A stretch of 64,000 nucleotides of DNA, taken from positions 1,240,001 to 1,304,000 of the forward strand of contig JARGXX010000071.1 in the NCBI GenBank assembly GCA_030374765.1. Direction: 5' to 3'. Source of the stretch: Agarophyton chilense (taxonomy: Eukaryota; Rhodophyta; Florideophyceae; Gracilariales; Gracilariaceae). The number at the start of each line of letters is the position of its first letter. The first letter of the stretch is position 1. The translations under genes were made by a program, and so were the position numbers. The notes beneath the pieces were generated by a model, which saw only the letters and a program-made list of their open reading frames with translations, was not told where the DNA came from and searched no databases. Below are positions 21,084 through 30,247 of this stretch, one piece after another.

Positions 21084-21674
21084 CGCCAATGAGATTGTAG
21101 TCCTGCAAAACGATAGACAGGGCACAGGCAAGGACTGTACACAAATTTGTGGAGAGCTCTTACCTCGATTCGAGCTGCGATTTTCGCTTGAACTCAAGCC
21201 AAAAGTTTTCTTCTTCCAAAGAAAGCAGAGTCAGAACTGAGAGCAAAGGGTGGTATAAAAGGAAAGGGATGATTAGGGTGCGTGTCTGCTGATAACGCTT
21301 TGCTTCTTTTGAATACTTCAGTACATGGTGCATGGGCCCAGCTTTCGGCCTTCTTCATTAGAATCAAGCAACTATTTCCAGAAGGATCATAATTGTTCCT
21401 GGAATGAAGGGGAGAAGAGAACACTCTAACACAAAAAGTAAGAGAAACAGAGACAAGGAAAGATGACCCATTCCGGTCATTTCTTCCAACATTTAGACAT
21501 GAGCGCTCCAATGGCGTTAAGTCGTACGTTTTACAGTGAGAAAGATGATTCCCACAACTTACACGTTAGCCAGTCTACGCAAACACAAGCAATACATATA
21601 GAAGATTGGAACATCACCAGATTACACCGTTTGTGCATTCATACACCAATGTCGCAGGCTTGAAATTCAAAAGC
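21084..21674. other. Intergenic, no gene seen
   Basis: Between the possible small ORF and the quinone oxidoreductase stop. Short frames only, no recognisable motif. Confidence 0.5.
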
Positions 21675-22745
21675 CTACTGTCTCAGTTTGACAACCACCT
21701 TTCCGATGTTCTTGTCACCTCGGACATATGCAAAAGCATCCGCAGTAGAGGAAAGACCCTCAAACACCTTGTGAACAATCGGTCGCAGTTCTCCACCTTC
21801 ACCGAACATGTCTCCAAATCGGTTCATGAAAGACGCAGTCATATCTGCGCGGTAATCCAGAGCTCGGCTTCTCATTGTCGTGCCCTGCAAGCAAAGACGT
21901 TTCATCACAATTCCACCGAGGTTTATGTCTGGATGTTTAGCGCCGGATAGCAAACCGTACATGACCCATCTTCCATCCTTTCGCAAAGATCGCTGGTTCG
22001 CTTTGAACTGGGCCGCCCCAACGCAGTCAATGACAAGATCAACGCCCCGGCCACTGGTGCACTTCAAAACAGTACTGGATATGTCTTCCTCTTTGTAGTT
22101 AATTGTGTGATGAGCCCCTAGTTCCCCGCAGAAGTCAAGTTTTTCCCTCGTTCCAGCGCAAGCAATGATGGTGACGTTATTGATCGTGGAAGCAAGTTGA
22201 ATAGCACTGGTTCCAACACCGCTTGCTGCTGCATTGATCAGAACGGTTTCGTTCACAGCTAGGTTTCCTATTTGAAACAAAACGTGATACGCAGCTAGAA
22301 ATGCCTCAGGAATGGCTGCAAGTTGTTCAGAAGACAATCGACTTGATACAATTGATGGAAAATCAAGTATCGTGGCCTTTGGAACCACAGCATATTCGGC
22401 AAAAGCTCCTCCGGTCACCAATGCACATACTTTCTTCCCTTCTTCAGTATGACCGGCAAGTTCAAGTCCTAGAATATCTGTTGTTCCAGGAGGAGGTGGG
22501 TAATTTCCTGCAATCTGCATCAGGTCTGCGCGGTTGACGCCAATTGCTGAGACTTTCACGAGACACTCGTCAGGCTTCGGGGACGGAATTGGGACTCTCA
22601 CAATTTTGATTCCCGCCGTGCCCGCCGTGCAGTCAGCGACAATTGCGTTCATCACTGCAGTTGATCTGCTGCAAGCTAGATGACGCACCCGTTGGCTAAG
22701 AATGCATCCCGTGGCAGACCGATAGTTGTGGGCGACGCGAAGCAT
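21675..22745 (-). CDS. NAD(P)H:quinone oxidoreductase, PIG3/zeta-crystallin type (MDR family)
   Basis: 356 residues from ATG 22745. It belongs to the medium-chain dehydrogenase/reductase family, zinc-free quinone reductase branch, and is closest in pattern to TP53I3/PIG3, which reduces quinones with NADPH. Visible motifs: VNRADLMQIAGNYPPPPG and ILGLELAGH in the catalytic domain, AAIPEAFLAAYHVLF, the nucleotide-binding ASGVGTSAIQLA, YKEEDISSTVL, IDCVGA, DGRWVMYGLLSG, and KNIGKVVVKL at the C-terminus. Residues 1-31 before MNAIV are Arg/Ser-rich with few acidic residues, so they may be a mitochondrial or plastid targeting extension; the start could also be Met32. No intron is evident. Confidence 0.9.
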   Translation of the reverse strand: MLRVAHNYRSATGCILSQRVRHLACSRSTAVMNAIVADCTAGTAGIKIVRVPIPSPKPDECLVKVSAIGVNRADLMQIAGNYPPPPGTTDILGLELAGHTEEGKKVCALVTGGAFAEYAVVPKATILDFPSIVSSRLSSEQLAAIPEAFLAAYHVLFQIGNLAVNETVLINAAASGVGTSAIQLASTINNVTIIACAGTREKLDFCGELGAHHTINYKEEDISSTVLKCTSGRGVDLVIDCVGAAQFKANQRSLRKDGRWVMYGLLSGAKHPDINLGGIVMKRLCLQGTTMRSRALDYRADMTASFMNRFGDMFGEGGELRPIVHKVFEGLSSTADAFAYVRGDKNIGKVVVKLRQ

Positions 22746-23303
22746 CTTTTATTGCCCGACGTTTCAAGGTCACCGAGCGGCGCACAAGGGCAGTCAGAGA
22801 ATTTTCTCGCTGGAGTGTGCTTCATGTGGGGTGATGCCATTCATTTTTGCTCTGACCGCAGAGCAGGAATTGTTAAAGCACTGCTCAACATATGTTCTAT
22901 GTGAGGTAATCGACCTACAATCCTTTGTCCTCTTCCTTTTCCCGTACGTAATTCAAGCCCTGCTGTACACCAAATGTTCACTGCATATCATTTTCACATA
23001 AAAAGGCAAATGAACAGCTGCACCCCTCCACAGATTCACCCTCGCGGGACGTAGCCAATCGATCGCTAACCTATTCGTGCCCCGTGCTTTCTCAGCCAAC
23101 TATTCGTAGCAGATACTAAGCAAAGCGGTCGTAGTTCATGTGTAGTAAGCCTAGAAGCATCGAAAACCACCGCGTGAATATTCAGCAGGGTTTTTTCCAA
23201 AGCGCCGCAAGTGAGCACACGAGTGTACGCTTGCCCTGGGTCTCACGAGAATCGTCATCAACTTCGCGCAAGCGTGTGCAGTTGGACAGATCAAAGCACA
23301 ATT
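22746..23303. promoter_or_regulatory. Divergent intergenic region, quinone oxidoreductase and COX19
   Basis: 558 bp separating two divergent starts, so it must carry both promoters. I see no named motif, only short frames. Confidence 0.4.
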
Positions 23304-23681
23304 ATGACCACGTCAACCAAGCTATCTGGAGCTTCGCTTGCACCAAAGCCACCTGCGAAAGGGAGTTTTCCGCTTGATCACTTTGCCGAATGCAAGCCAT
23401 TCGCAATTGCTTATAAAAAGTGCCTAGACGCAAACGATCGAGTCACAAGCAAATGCAGGAAAGAGGCACGTGCTTACCTTAAATGTCGCATGGAAAGAGA
23501 TTTAATGGCTCAAGAAGGTTGGGAAAAACTAGGGTTGAGTCAAGATGGGTTCAACTCGCAGACATCGATTGACGACAGTCGACAACAAGAGCGAAAGGAT
23601 GAGGGAGAAGGATTTGTAGCAGGCGTACGCATCGCAAAACGGAGGAAAAAACGGCACATACAAAACACGGGCAAGGATTAA
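23304..23681 (+). CDS. COX19: COX19, cytochrome c oxidase assembly factor
   Basis: 125 residues from ATG 23304; the frame extends upstream to a GTG, but the family begins near this Met. It has PPAKGSFPLDHFAECKPF, very like COX19 of fungi and animals, and a twin CX9C helical hairpin: Cys30/Cys40 and Cys51/Cys61 (CKPFAIAYKKC and CRKEARAYLKC), then CRMERDLMAQEGWEKLG. Such proteins are oxidised by Mia40 and act in the mitochondrial intermembrane space, where COX19 helps copper delivery to cytochrome oxidase. The tail after residue 80 is longer and more basic than usual (AKRRKKRH). It is convergent with the BAR gene, 146 bp apart. Confidence 0.92.
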   Translation: MTTSTKLSGASLAPKPPAKGSFPLDHFAECKPFAIAYKKCLDANDRVTSKCRKEARAYLKCRMERDLMAQEGWEKLGLSQDGFNSQTSIDDSRQQERKDEGEGFVAGVRIAKRRKKRHIQNTGKD

Positions 23682-23827
23682 AAGAATACGACGAACTCGA
23701 AGCACGTTTCACGTCAGACAAGAACGAAACGCATACTTCTACTTTATGCGTTAAATGATAGAGTAGGGAAGAGGCGAAATTTTTGCTGGAAGCTAGGAAG
23801 CAGGGTGAGTTTTGATTTGTGATACAA

Positions 23828-24562
23828 TCAAGTGGTACTAGGGGATGGCGGCGTCTGGAGTTCGGTGGCTTCTTTCAGAAGACCGTCGACGTTTTCCGCA
23901 GCATAGGCCATGGATGGGCCAAAGTGTTCAGAGAAGACAGCGTTGACTTCCTTCTGATAAATCCAATATGCAACATAGGCAGCACGGAACATCAGATTGG
24001 CCTTCTCAGAAGTGGTCTTCATGCGATGAATAATACCCTCCAGCAGCGAATTATACTTGGCCTTCGAGTCTTCCAGTTTGCTCATGTTACGTGATTGTTT
24101 GTCGTTATCCGAATCTTTGCGACCAAGCTTCTCAACCTTTGCCTGATACATTGCATAGTCCTTCCGAGCAGTGTCCAGTTTGGGGTAATCCGCTGTCAAA
24201 GCTTTTATCTCCGTAAGATAGGCTCCAACCATCCGCTCCAAGGTGCATACTTGCGAGGCGGGCTGAACGATATTTTCCAAATCCCTTGGAATGACATCAA
24301 CGACTTGATCGACACTTTTTTTGAACAGTGTACGGGTTTCATCATCATTCGGATACACACTGTGCAACGACGTGGAGAACTTCCCAGCGTCTGCTGCAGC
24401 TTTCTTGTATGCCTTTTGCACACCGTCAATTTCAGATACTGCAGATTCCAAGGACTTCTGTATGTTTTCAAGATTTGCGCGAAGAGTTTCAAACTCGGCG
24501 TTCACCGGTTCGTTCTTCGCGGCAGAGTGACCGACCGTGCTTCGCTTCAAAGCGTGAAGCAT
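23828..24562 (-). CDS. BAR-domain membrane-curvature protein
   Basis: 244 residues from ATG 24562; the frame extends upstream only to a TTG. Nearly the whole chain is helical, with the BAR layout: an amphipathic N-terminus (MLHALKRSTVG), then EFETLRANLENIQKSLESAV, LERMVGAYLTEIKAL, YPKLDTARKDYAMYQAKVEKL, and SKLEDSKAKYNSLLEGI ahead of a last long helix. KLDTARKDY is a typical BAR phrase (amphiphysin/Rvs161 group). These proteins dimerise into a crescent and bend membranes in endocytosis or trafficking. No SH3 domain is present, so it is Rvs161-like rather than Rvs167-like. The exact subfamily is uncertain. Confidence 0.75.
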   Translation of the reverse strand: MLHALKRSTVGHSAAKNEPVNAEFETLRANLENIQKSLESAVSEIDGVQKAYKKAAADAGKFSTSLHSVYPNDDETRTLFKKSVDQVVDVIPRDLENIVQPASQVCTLERMVGAYLTEIKALTADYPKLDTARKDYAMYQAKVEKLGRKDSDNDKQSRNMSKLEDSKAKYNSLLEGIIHRMKTTSEKANLMFRAAYVAYWIYQKEVNAVFSEHFGPSMAYAAENVDGLLKEATELQTPPSPSTT

Positions 24563-26194
24563 CTTGAAACAGTTCACAGTGGGTGAGATTTGGACGGAAG
24601 GTGGTCGTCGGGGGGGTGGACGAAGCGGTTTGGTGAAGCAACGAGGGCGAAGGCGATGGAAACAGAAGTAGGACTGTGATGTAGTATGAACGAGGGGCAA
24701 TAGGGATCATTCATGTAAATACAACTGATGTGCCACCACTGCCGCAGTTTGTCGCTGCGTTTCGGAAATTTACCGTTTCGCTCGATGATTGGCCGCTTAG
24801 GCATCAATTGGAAAAATGTCATTATGGTGGACTCAGTTTTATCCCCCGAACCGGTCCAGCAGGTTCAGCAGAGGGTGAGACCAATCTCTTGCGGGGCAAA
24901 TAGCTTCTATGATGTAAGCAACAATATCTCAAATCACATACTTACAATGTTATGTCTCCCTCCACAAGCGGCGACTCTCGAGATCGGCACCCACCCTCGG
25001 TAAACTGTCCAGACACTTTGCTGGAGTGCGCCCAAGCACACTACAAGGTGGCCCAGGAAGCGCTGAGCGTCCAGCCAAAACGCCTTTGATCTAAAATTAC
25101 TGCTGGGACTTTTAGACGGTTGAATTACGAAGGGGAGGATAGGCTCACCCGAGTTGCTCTGTTTTCTTGCCTTATTTGTTCGGTGAGAACGTGGACTTCT
25201 CTGGTGCTGCCTGAATTCAATCTCGCACGAATGCTGTCTTTCTTGTTAAGGAAATGATAAGCACTTGTATGTATGTTGCATCACCTTGATAAGTGTGCAC
25301 AGGGTTGCGGCGCAAAAGGTTGTGAATGGAGAAAGTGGGAGGAAGTCTGATGCCTCTTGAAGTTTACCGGAGGGCTCTAGTCGGTGTCTTCAGTACATCT
25401 ACGGATTTCATATGCGGAAAACAGTCCTAAAGTGGCTAACTGACGGTGCCGTGCGGCCGCAGTGATAAAATTGCAGATGGCATCTTGCGTGGAGCTGTGG
25501 GCGCCCTACGAGTAGGTGGCTACAACCTACTACAATAAGTGATGAGACTGGTCTGAACACACAGCAGCTCAATCACTCACATCTGTAAAGCTTGAGCGTA
25601 ATCAATTTACTCGATTAGCTGAGTGGGAATACTGTCGCAGAAAACGTTTATCCAAAGCATCGTCGTGAGCGCCCAGGCGCGCTTGGGCAACACGAACGTG
25701 GAAACAATCTCGAATGGCATTGCTCACGGCTGATATGCAAATCATGTGCCTTCCAATTGAAGAACTGAACATTATTTGTTCGAATCCAATTCTGAGTATT
25801 CAAACGCGATCAGCCAGAACCAGATAACTACAAGAATCGAAACCAGTAAAGACTAAACATGCAGAAGACACAAGTTCACTGTCTCTTCTTCACTTCACTT
25901 TTACGAATGGGTGCCAGTTGCCCTCATTTTGTACGTTACGGGGATCTAATCAGTAGACACACACAGTGCGACACCTCAACGTCGTGACTTGTTTTCATGC
26001 TTGGCACAAAAGCATTATCGAGTAATACGTTCGAAAGGTTGTCAAACGAAACACTGCGGTTCTTTCAATTGGAATGAGTCGGCTTCATTTCATTCGAACA
26101 ACTCATTTAAGCAATCCAATGCGATCCTCGCACTCACAATCTCATGCCGATGTTGTGAGTGTCTTGATTCACAGCCAACCCCATTCAACCCACT
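24563..26194. other. 1.6 kb intergenic region, no gene seen
   Basis: It contains the promoters of the BAR gene (minus) and the secreted-protein gene (plus). Several short frames lack any motif. A GTGATGA...CTGA pattern near 25537 was considered as a C/D snoRNA and rejected for want of a terminal stem. Confidence 0.5.
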
Positions 26195-26704
26195 ATGTAT
26201 CGTCCAACCGTACTTTTCTTCTTAATTTCAGTGCTAATCTGGGGCGTTTTTTCTGTTCCATTTGATTCGGAATCTTTGCGAAACAGCGCTAGTGCACCAA
26301 CTACTGATCCTGACGAGGTGCCCATCACGCTAACTCCCGAGCCGAGTGCAACAGAGTGTGTCGATGAAAGATATTTGAAGTCTAAGGGGTATGCCGCCCA
26401 CGCTTTTGTTCACAGGCCAGCGAAACTGGCACGTGCTTTGTGTCCTCCTGGAACGCTGCCATGTGCTACTCCCTATCACAAAGTCCGCGTTGGTGGCGAA
26501 AATTTAAGTTATGAACAGTTGTGCGAACGATTGCAAACATGTGAAGTTCAGCACATTTTGGTTAATTCTGTGTATTCTCACCAGTGGATGGACGAAGAAC
26601 ATGATAACGGCGTTGTTCTGACAATGTACGATGTTCGATACCCGGAGATTGCCCAACGAGCACTCCATTGGGTTATTAAGAAAGCTCGACGAGTGTCCAA
26701 CTAA
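26195..26704 (+). CDS. Secreted Cys-containing protein of unknown function
   Basis: 169 residues from ATG 26195. A clear signal peptide (TVLFFLISVLIWGVFS, residues 5-20) is followed by a low-complexity Thr/Pro stretch (31-53) and a compact domain with five Cys (55, 83, 90, 110, 116), including LCPPGTLPCATPYHKV and LCERLQTCEVQHI. The domain probably folds extracellularly or in the lumen with disulfides. The C-terminal part is WMDEEHDNGVVLTMYDV followed by a basic end. I do not recognise the family. It lies beside another secreted unknown (27820-28746, opposite strand). Confidence 0.75.
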   Translation: MYRPTVLFFLISVLIWGVFSVPFDSESLRNSASAPTTDPDEVPITLTPEPSATECVDERYLKSKGYAAHAFVHRPAKLARALCPPGTLPCATPYHKVRVGGENLSYEQLCERLQTCEVQHILVNSVYSHQWMDEEHDNGVVLTMYDVRYPEIAQRALHWVIKKARRVSN

Positions 26705-27819
26705 ATTGCCTAATTCTGTCGCTGCTTCGCGAAAGCTTTCGTGTGAAGGATGCAGAGGTTAAGTTTGGCTGGTTTTATTCTGATCTCTGATTTTCTCAAT
26801 CAGTGTGAAAAGGAGACCGTTCTGATCAGTTTCTGGAATGTTGGCAGCGCATCTACATCTGAGAAGTGTTGTCGGAGTTGTTCATTGAGAAGAAATGGCT
26901 GGATGTAGCTGATCACCATTTTGACAATTTCCATCCAGGAGCAATGCCAAACAGCTAAGAGTGATAATCTTTGCCCTTTTGATGAATTTGAGCTCGTATT
27001 ACAATCTAACTGAATAAAGGAAGCATTGCTCTGAGTCGGTTTATGTCTTTTGACCTCGGAGACGAACTAGAATATCTCTTTTTTGAAAGGGAAAGGTGGC
27101 GGGTCTTCTGATTTGATCTGAATTCGACCCACAAAAGGCTTTGTTAAGCTCTTCATCTCTACTACTGGAACCAGTGTCCTGGGTCCGACTGGAGCACGAG
27201 TTCAACTTGCTTTCAGCTAAAGACATCCTTCTACATTACGAGAGAGAGGAAATGCTTTCTGTGTTTTTCCCTCAGGCTACTGGCGTTCTTGTCAATCGTC
27301 CCTGATTCCGAGACGTCAAGAAAAAAGCTCATAAACAATATGATTCTTTGTCTCTGAAAGAATGACAGACTGTGCGACATTTTTTACACAGCCATTTCTA
27401 CAACTGTACTGTATTTTTTATTCCTATGTGTTTCCATAGGTACATATATACCCTCTCGAAAGCTTTTCGAAAATTTAAACATCACTCTTGAGAGTGCTTT
27501 TTTTGTTTTACATATACCTTCGTAAGCAAAATAGGTGATCTGAATATATATCAGGTAAAATGCTGGCTTTCTCTTTCTCACGTGCACTGATAGAGAAACA
27601 TGAGCTCACAGAATTTCTTGTAATTGAAAGGTTTTAATGACTCAAGTTACTTTGTGTTTTAAAAATGCTCTTTTTCTCAACATGTTCCACTCTTTCGATT
27701 CTGCACCTCGCAATCAAAGCAACCTCCTTGAACCTGGACTAGTTCAAAAAAGAAGAAAATAGACTTTGTTCGAAATCGAAATGATTTAGAGAATAGGCTC
27801 TCTTCTCATTTTATGTCGC
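26705..27819. other. 1.1 kb intergenic region between two convergent secreted-protein genes
   Basis: It holds only the 3' flanks of both genes and short frames. I see nothing supportable. Confidence 0.5.
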
Positions 27820-28746
27820 TTAAAGTTGCACACGATAATAAAAATTGCCTTTCATATGGTCGCGGGAGCCGTCTGGTTCTCTCCAATAGTCCCACCCAGA
27901 GATAATTAAACCTCCGCTGAAGAAACGTGTTCTGAGTGGAAGGAAATCAGAGGGCTCCGCACTGTCCTCATCTTCTACAAGCGTCGGAGAATATGATGGT
28001 TCATACCAATCCGAAGAGAATTGTCTGGAAAACCGCACTGACATGCTGCTGTGACCAAGGTTGATGTAGTCCCCATCGACCAAAATACTCAACAAGTGTG
28101 TGAAACAGTGATAACTTGCATCGGCGAACCTGAACGCGAGTAAATCACCACGCCTAAGTTCTACGTTGGTATGAGTTCCTCTTCTTTCAAGCTCGCTCTC
28201 TAAGTTGAAGCGATTAATCCTTGGTGTAACTCCATACTCGCCCATGAGTACTCCATTTTGCCACCAACTGAGATCTTTGCACTCTCCTTGAGCTAAAGCT
28301 CTTCGGGATATGCCGAGTTGGAATGACCCTAAACTAATCTCAGGATTTCCTGCGCCTTGAGCAGTCACATCTCGGCAAAACGGTGTTCCACCACTCAAAA
28401 AGCTTAGGACAGTCGTTGTCATACCTTTCAACGGGCAAAGGTGAGACCTTCCAAGGCATGAGCACGTCCAGCCTGCACGACAGTAACGTTCAGAACAAGG
28501 ACCAGAACTAGGGGTTCCGCTGGTGCGATCCCAGCATCGTCCTTGAGTCGAGCTACCGAAAATGCAACTGCCTGGAACGGCGTTCAATAATAAGTCAGTT
28601 AGACATTCAATGATAAAAGACTTCTGTAGGATTAATAAAAACAACTTACAATGATCGGTATCATATCGACATGGAATTGACTCAGATAGGGAAAATGTGG
28701 CGTACAATAGAATGGCCAGGAAAAAGTGAGCAATGGGGGAGCTCAT
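27820..28746 (-). CDS. Secreted Cys-rich protein of unknown function, one intron
   Basis: Spliced product of 282 residues: exon 1 28746-28650, intron 28649-28572, exon 2 28571-27820. The ATG at 28746 opens a signal peptide (IAHFFLAILLYATFSLS). The frame runs further upstream, but that would bury the signal. The N-terminal third is Cys-rich (PCRYDTDHC, GRCWDRTSG, SGPCSERYCRAGWTCSC, RSHLC), like small disulfide repeats. The rest is a beta-rich domain with few Cys (KDLSWWQNGVLMGEYG, RRGDLLAFRFADASYHCFTH, FFSGGLIISGWDYW). I do not recognise the family; an extracellular or wall protein is plausible. The intron has a strong donor and branch site. Confidence 0.7.
   Translation of the reverse strand: MSSPIAHFFLAILLYATFSLSESIPCRYDTDHCKLFLLILQKSFIIECLTDLLLNAVPGSCIFGSSTQGRCWDRTSGTPSSGPCSERYCRAGWTCSCLGRSHLCPLKGMTTTVLSFLSGGTPFCRDVTAQGAGNPEISLGSFQLGISRRALAQGECKDLSWWQNGVLMGEYGVTPRINRFNLESELERRGTHTNVELRRGDLLAFRFADASYHCFTHLLSILVDGDYINLGHSSMSVRFSRQFSSDWYEPSYSPTLVEDEDSAEPSDFLPLRTRFFSGGLIISGWDYWREPDGSRDHMKGNFYYRVQL
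28572..28649 (-). other. 78 nt intron, length divisible by 3 and without a stop
   Basis: Donor GTAAGTTG at 28649, branch CTAAC, acceptor GTTCCAG ending at 28572. Splicing keeps the reading frame (CAT T|GC AGT). Retention would add 26 residues without a stop. Confidence 0.75.
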
Positions 28747-30247
28747 CTTTGTATCAAAGATGTTGGATATTAGATAACTTCTGCCAAATGATGTGAGAAT
28801 GATCAATCCGATCGCATGGATAGTCAAAGACTAGAAAAGTGTTGACAGTATTTATAGTGCTTTGAAGAGAAGAACTCCCGCTTTTCTTCTCCTTCATTTT
28901 TCTATCGCGAGAAAGGCCGTCGCGTGAACTCATGCCCAACTTTCCTTTTACATGGCACTACTTCAAAGAAACGACGGAACGTTAGCGGAGAAGGCGATGA
29001 CAACCGTTCACGCTTGTATTTGATATATGCTCGCGAAAGAATGAAAGATTTATAATACCCCAAAAATGGAACTAGGATGAAACAGAGCATCTCATGAAAC
29101 GAGATTTGCTCCAATCATCTGCCCCCCCGCTGCAATTCAAAGTTACAGGCTCTCATTGTTTTTAAAACACATTTGTATGTTCAGGGGCCTCAGCCCTCGA
29201 GTTTGAATGTATTTCAAACTGCTTGATCAGACGAAAGAGAGGGATATTCTTCAGCTAACAAGGAAAAGAGTTTGTTTTACAACGTGCAATATGTAGACCA
29301 TGGACCATGCATCCATTAAATCAGTATATAACATAAAAGGAACAGGGTTTTCTGGGAGCTTAAGCATATCGTCAAGGATGTCGGCAAATGTTCCATCGTT
29401 GTTTTCATTTGGTTTCATTTTCTGATTCGATGCACAAAGACGGGCGACTTTATTTCATCGAGATGCTTACCCCTAGACTTGGTCTGTCCAGTTCGAAATC
29501 CTTGTTGAGTTTGGCTACGGCGAAGCTGCGCTTTCTTCCAAAAACGACACTGAAGCAAATGCTCCCTCCGCAAGGCTTGGCTTTTCAGAAGAGAGAAAAA
29601 TACCTTTAGTAACTTACAGTTTTCCATTAATTTAGCAGAAGACAGTTGAAATCAGTTTAAGAAGATTTAGAGTGTATTAATCTGGAAAGAAGGTTTAAAA
29701 AAAATCGAATATGAATTGAATGTATACACAAGGGTATCGAAAGCGGCCATGTTGTCGTCGATATTGCTTATTTTTCGTGTAAAGATTTCAATCCATTCCT
29801 CGGAAGGAATATTGAGAGTTTCGGCGATAGAACGGCTTTTGAATTCACATTTCATCTTTCCGAATCAGTTCAAGTGTAAAAAGGATCAACACTGGAACGG
29901 GAGAGGGCTTTGAAGCCCAGGAAATTAGATGATGCGGAGCCGCTGACTCGAGCTAAACAAAATTGGATCCCAAAATCGACACTAGTTTGTCATCGGAGCA
30001 ACAGCAAATTTTGCATTTGATCTCGAAGTGATGTCGTGGCGTCGTGGAGTGGAGAGCAAGAGCGATTTTTTATGCGCACAGCGTCCACAACGATCCTTTT
30101 CTGCTCCCAGTTTTCGTGGTCGTCGCTCTTCTACCCCCAATCCGGTCACAAGAACGGCATCGAAACACACATTTTCTCCATCGCTGATTCCTCCTTTCCT
30201 GAACAGTCCCACAACTTTAAATGCAATGAGATTTGGAGAGCGTTCGT
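28747..30247. other. 1.5 kb divergent intergenic region
   Basis: It lies between the secreted-protein gene (minus) and the TPR gene (plus). Short frames at 29388-29627 and 30028-30255 have no recognisable features. No RNA gene seen. Confidence 0.5.

Noticed and set aside
25537..25625. GTGATGA ... CTGA pattern suggesting a C/D snoRNA
   Set aside because: The flanks do not form the required terminal stem.
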